A stretch of DNA of 7,689 bases from Deltaproteobacteria bacterium (lineage in GTDB: Bacteria > Desulfobacterota > DSM-4660 > Desulfatiglandales > HGW-15). Shown piece by piece: positions 6,865 to 7,689 of the stretch (position 1 is its first letter; each line of letters starts with the position of its first letter). The notes beneath the pieces were generated by a model. It was not told the origin of the DNA, did not search any database, and was given only the letters and a program-made list of their open reading frames with translations. The position numbers and the translations under genes were made by a program. The DNA lies in assembly GCA_019307805.1 (NCBI GenBank), contig JAFDIX010000123.1, forward strand, positions 1 to 7,689, in the 5' to 3' direction.

Positions 6865-6965
6865 TAGAAAGACTCCTCTATCGCATCAGAATGATGATTT
6901 TTCCATTCTTTTTGAGTGAATAGTAAACAGGCCAGTCCGAAAAAACCGAGGAATAAAAGATACAT
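6864..6965 (-). CDS. Candidate small single-span membrane peptide (33 aa)
   Basis: An ORF too short for usual gene callers fills most of the gap between the LivF-like gene and the SDR. It would encode a hydrophobic N-terminal helix (residues 2-16, YLLFLGFFGLACLLF) followed by a charged tail (QKEWKNHHSDAIEESF), a layout typical of real small membrane proteins and unlike random translation. Its TAA overlaps the SDR start as TAATG, and the SDR Shine-Dalgarno sequence lies within its last codons, which would couple their translation. Against it: no purine-rich ribosome site precedes the ATG (the upstream bases are CACCCCGG), and there is no known relative I recognise. It starts 23 bases after the LivF-like stop. 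Confidence 0.4.
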   Translation of the reverse strand: MYLLFLGFFGLACLLFTQKEWKNHHSDAIEESF

Positions 6966-6988
6966 CCGGGGTGAGAAGGGGTAAAGGG

Positions 6989-7681
6989 CTAGACAGCAAC
7001 ACCAAGATATTTCTCTTGGATTTCAGGGCTTTCCAGGAGTTCATCCGTTGTCCCCTGAAATTTGATCAGGCCCTTTTCCATGACATAGACCCGCTGGGCC
7101 ACCTTAAAGGCCACTTCCAGGTTGGTTTCCACCAGCAACATCGTCATCCCTGTCTCCCGAAGCTCCTTCAGTCTGTCAGCGATGGTTTCCACCAGGGTCG
7201 GCATCAGTCCCTCTGTGGGCTCGTCAATGAGCATTAACTTCGGCTTTGCAACAAAGGCCCTGGCTATGGCAAGCATCTGCTGCTCCCCCCCACTCAGTGA
7301 GACCCCCGGATTGTTGGCCCGATCCTTGAGGCGAGGGAAATAGTTGTAGGCCATATCCAGCAGGGAGGCCTCCTGGCCTTTTTCAACGGTTTTGAGCATG
7401 GCGAGCTTCAGGTTTTCATGCACGGTGATGTTCGGGATGATGCGCCGGGTATCGGGAATAATGGAGATCCCTTTCCTGACAACCTTATTTCTTTGGATAT
7501 GCTGCCCATCAGGGCATGGTTTGGCAGGGTTCGCAGATAGGAAGATAAGATATGCTGCCACTCGACTCTCCGCAGATAGAAGGGCACCAAACAGCTGAAC
7601 TTGAATTCCATATTCTACAACTAGGTGCGAAAGTTTAATTAATTCGCCATTCCCTGTCAAGGCGAAATAATATATTCTCAT
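6989..7681 (-). CDS. livF: LivF-type branched-chain amino acid ABC ATPase, 5' third degenerate (probable pseudogene or sequence error)
   Basis: From about residue 58 to 230 this is a clear LivF (HAAT) ATPase: DGQHI, VRKGISIIPDTRRIIPNITVHENL, signature LSGGEQQ at 129-135, Walker B LMLIDEPT at 149-156 with E154, EGLMPTLVE, and the C-terminal MEKGLIKFQG...YLGV. Before that, only LIKLSHLVVEYGIQ at 14-27 looks like the first LivF strand. The expected Walker A (GxxGAGKST) between them is absent in all three frames, and the spacing from the first strand to DGQ is about 14 residues too short. A second frame reads VPFYLRRVE and YLRTL, resembling the lost LivF segments, so small deletions and frame changes seem to have occurred. 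Without a P-loop it could not hydrolyse ATP. The H-loop position reads VETN where LivF usually has VEQN. The ATG at 7681 overlaps a TGA of an upstream frame (ATGA), as in liv operons. Its proximity to the window edge makes sequence or assembly error a real alternative. Confidence 0.7.
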   Translation of the reverse strand: MRIYYFALTGNGELIKLSHLVVEYGIQVQLFGALLSAESRVAAYLIFLSANPAKPCPDGQHIQRNKVVRKGISIIPDTRRIIPNITVHENLKLAMLKTVEKGQEASLLDMAYNYFPRLKDRANNPGVSLSGGEQQMLAIARAFVAKPKLMLIDEPTEGLMPTLVETIADRLKELRETGMTMLLVETNLEVAFKVAQRVYVMEKGLIKFQGTTDELLESPEIQEKYLGVAV

Positions 7682-7689
7682 TCCAAAAT

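Noticed and set aside
1..7689. CRISPR arrays, tRNA or rRNA genes, insertion sequences, toxin-antitoxin or phage genes
   Set aside because: I looked for regularly spaced repeats, cloverleaf-type segments, transposase motifs and terminal repeats and saw none.

Overview
The window appears to be bacterial chromosomal DNA with dense, short-gapped operons and moderately GC-rich codons. The mix of a tungstate transporter, an acetoin-dehydrogenase-like complex and a branched-chain amino acid (HAAT-type) transporter would suit an anaerobic or microaerophilic proteobacterium or Desulfobacterota-like organism. That placement is inference from gene content; nothing in the window fixes the taxon.

Layout: positions 2-1680 on the plus strand hold the 3' part of a tungstate ABC transporter operon, tupB (5' end cut by the window edge) and tupC, overlapping by 4 bases. 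A perfect 14-bp-arm palindrome at 1681-1710 closes it and acts as a two-way terminator between convergent operons. Everything from 1693 to the right edge is on the minus strand. Read in transcription order (right to left) it holds: a LivF-type ABC ATPase whose 5' third is degenerate and lacks a P-loop (6989-7681); a 33-codon candidate single-span membrane peptide (6864-6965); an NAD-type short-chain dehydrogenase (6100-6864); a cupin of the thiol-dioxygenase-like kind (5484-6086); a 223-base gap with a good sigma70-like promoter and nested dyads; the E1 alpha, E1 beta and E2 genes of a 2-oxoacid/acetoin dehydrogenase complex (2050-5260); and a small GlsB/YeaQ-type membrane protein (1693-1983) that ends inside the shared terminator. 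No gene-free stretch exceeds 300 bases; the gaps are 1984-2049, 5261-5483 and the part of 6865-6988 outside the small ORF.

How the genes may work together: E1 alpha/E1 beta (ThDP-dependent decarboxylase or C-C cleaving enzyme) and E2 (lipoyl acyltransferase) would turn acetoin or a 2-oxoacid into acyl-CoA. They need an E3 dihydrolipoyl dehydrogenase that is not encoded here. The upstream SDR could interconvert a hydroxy compound (for example butanediol/acetoin) with the ketone that feeds the complex, but this is inference from context. The cupin beside the SDR keeps the His-x-His...His metal-site pattern of 3-mercaptopropionate/cysteine-dioxygenase-like proteins, and its substrate is not known. 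The most unusual points are the P-loop-less LivF copy, the small ORF whose stop overlaps the SDR start, the palindrome that supplies the last codons of the GlsB-like protein, and the cupin-SDR-ThDP neighbourhood. I did not find convincing evidence of a wholly new system.
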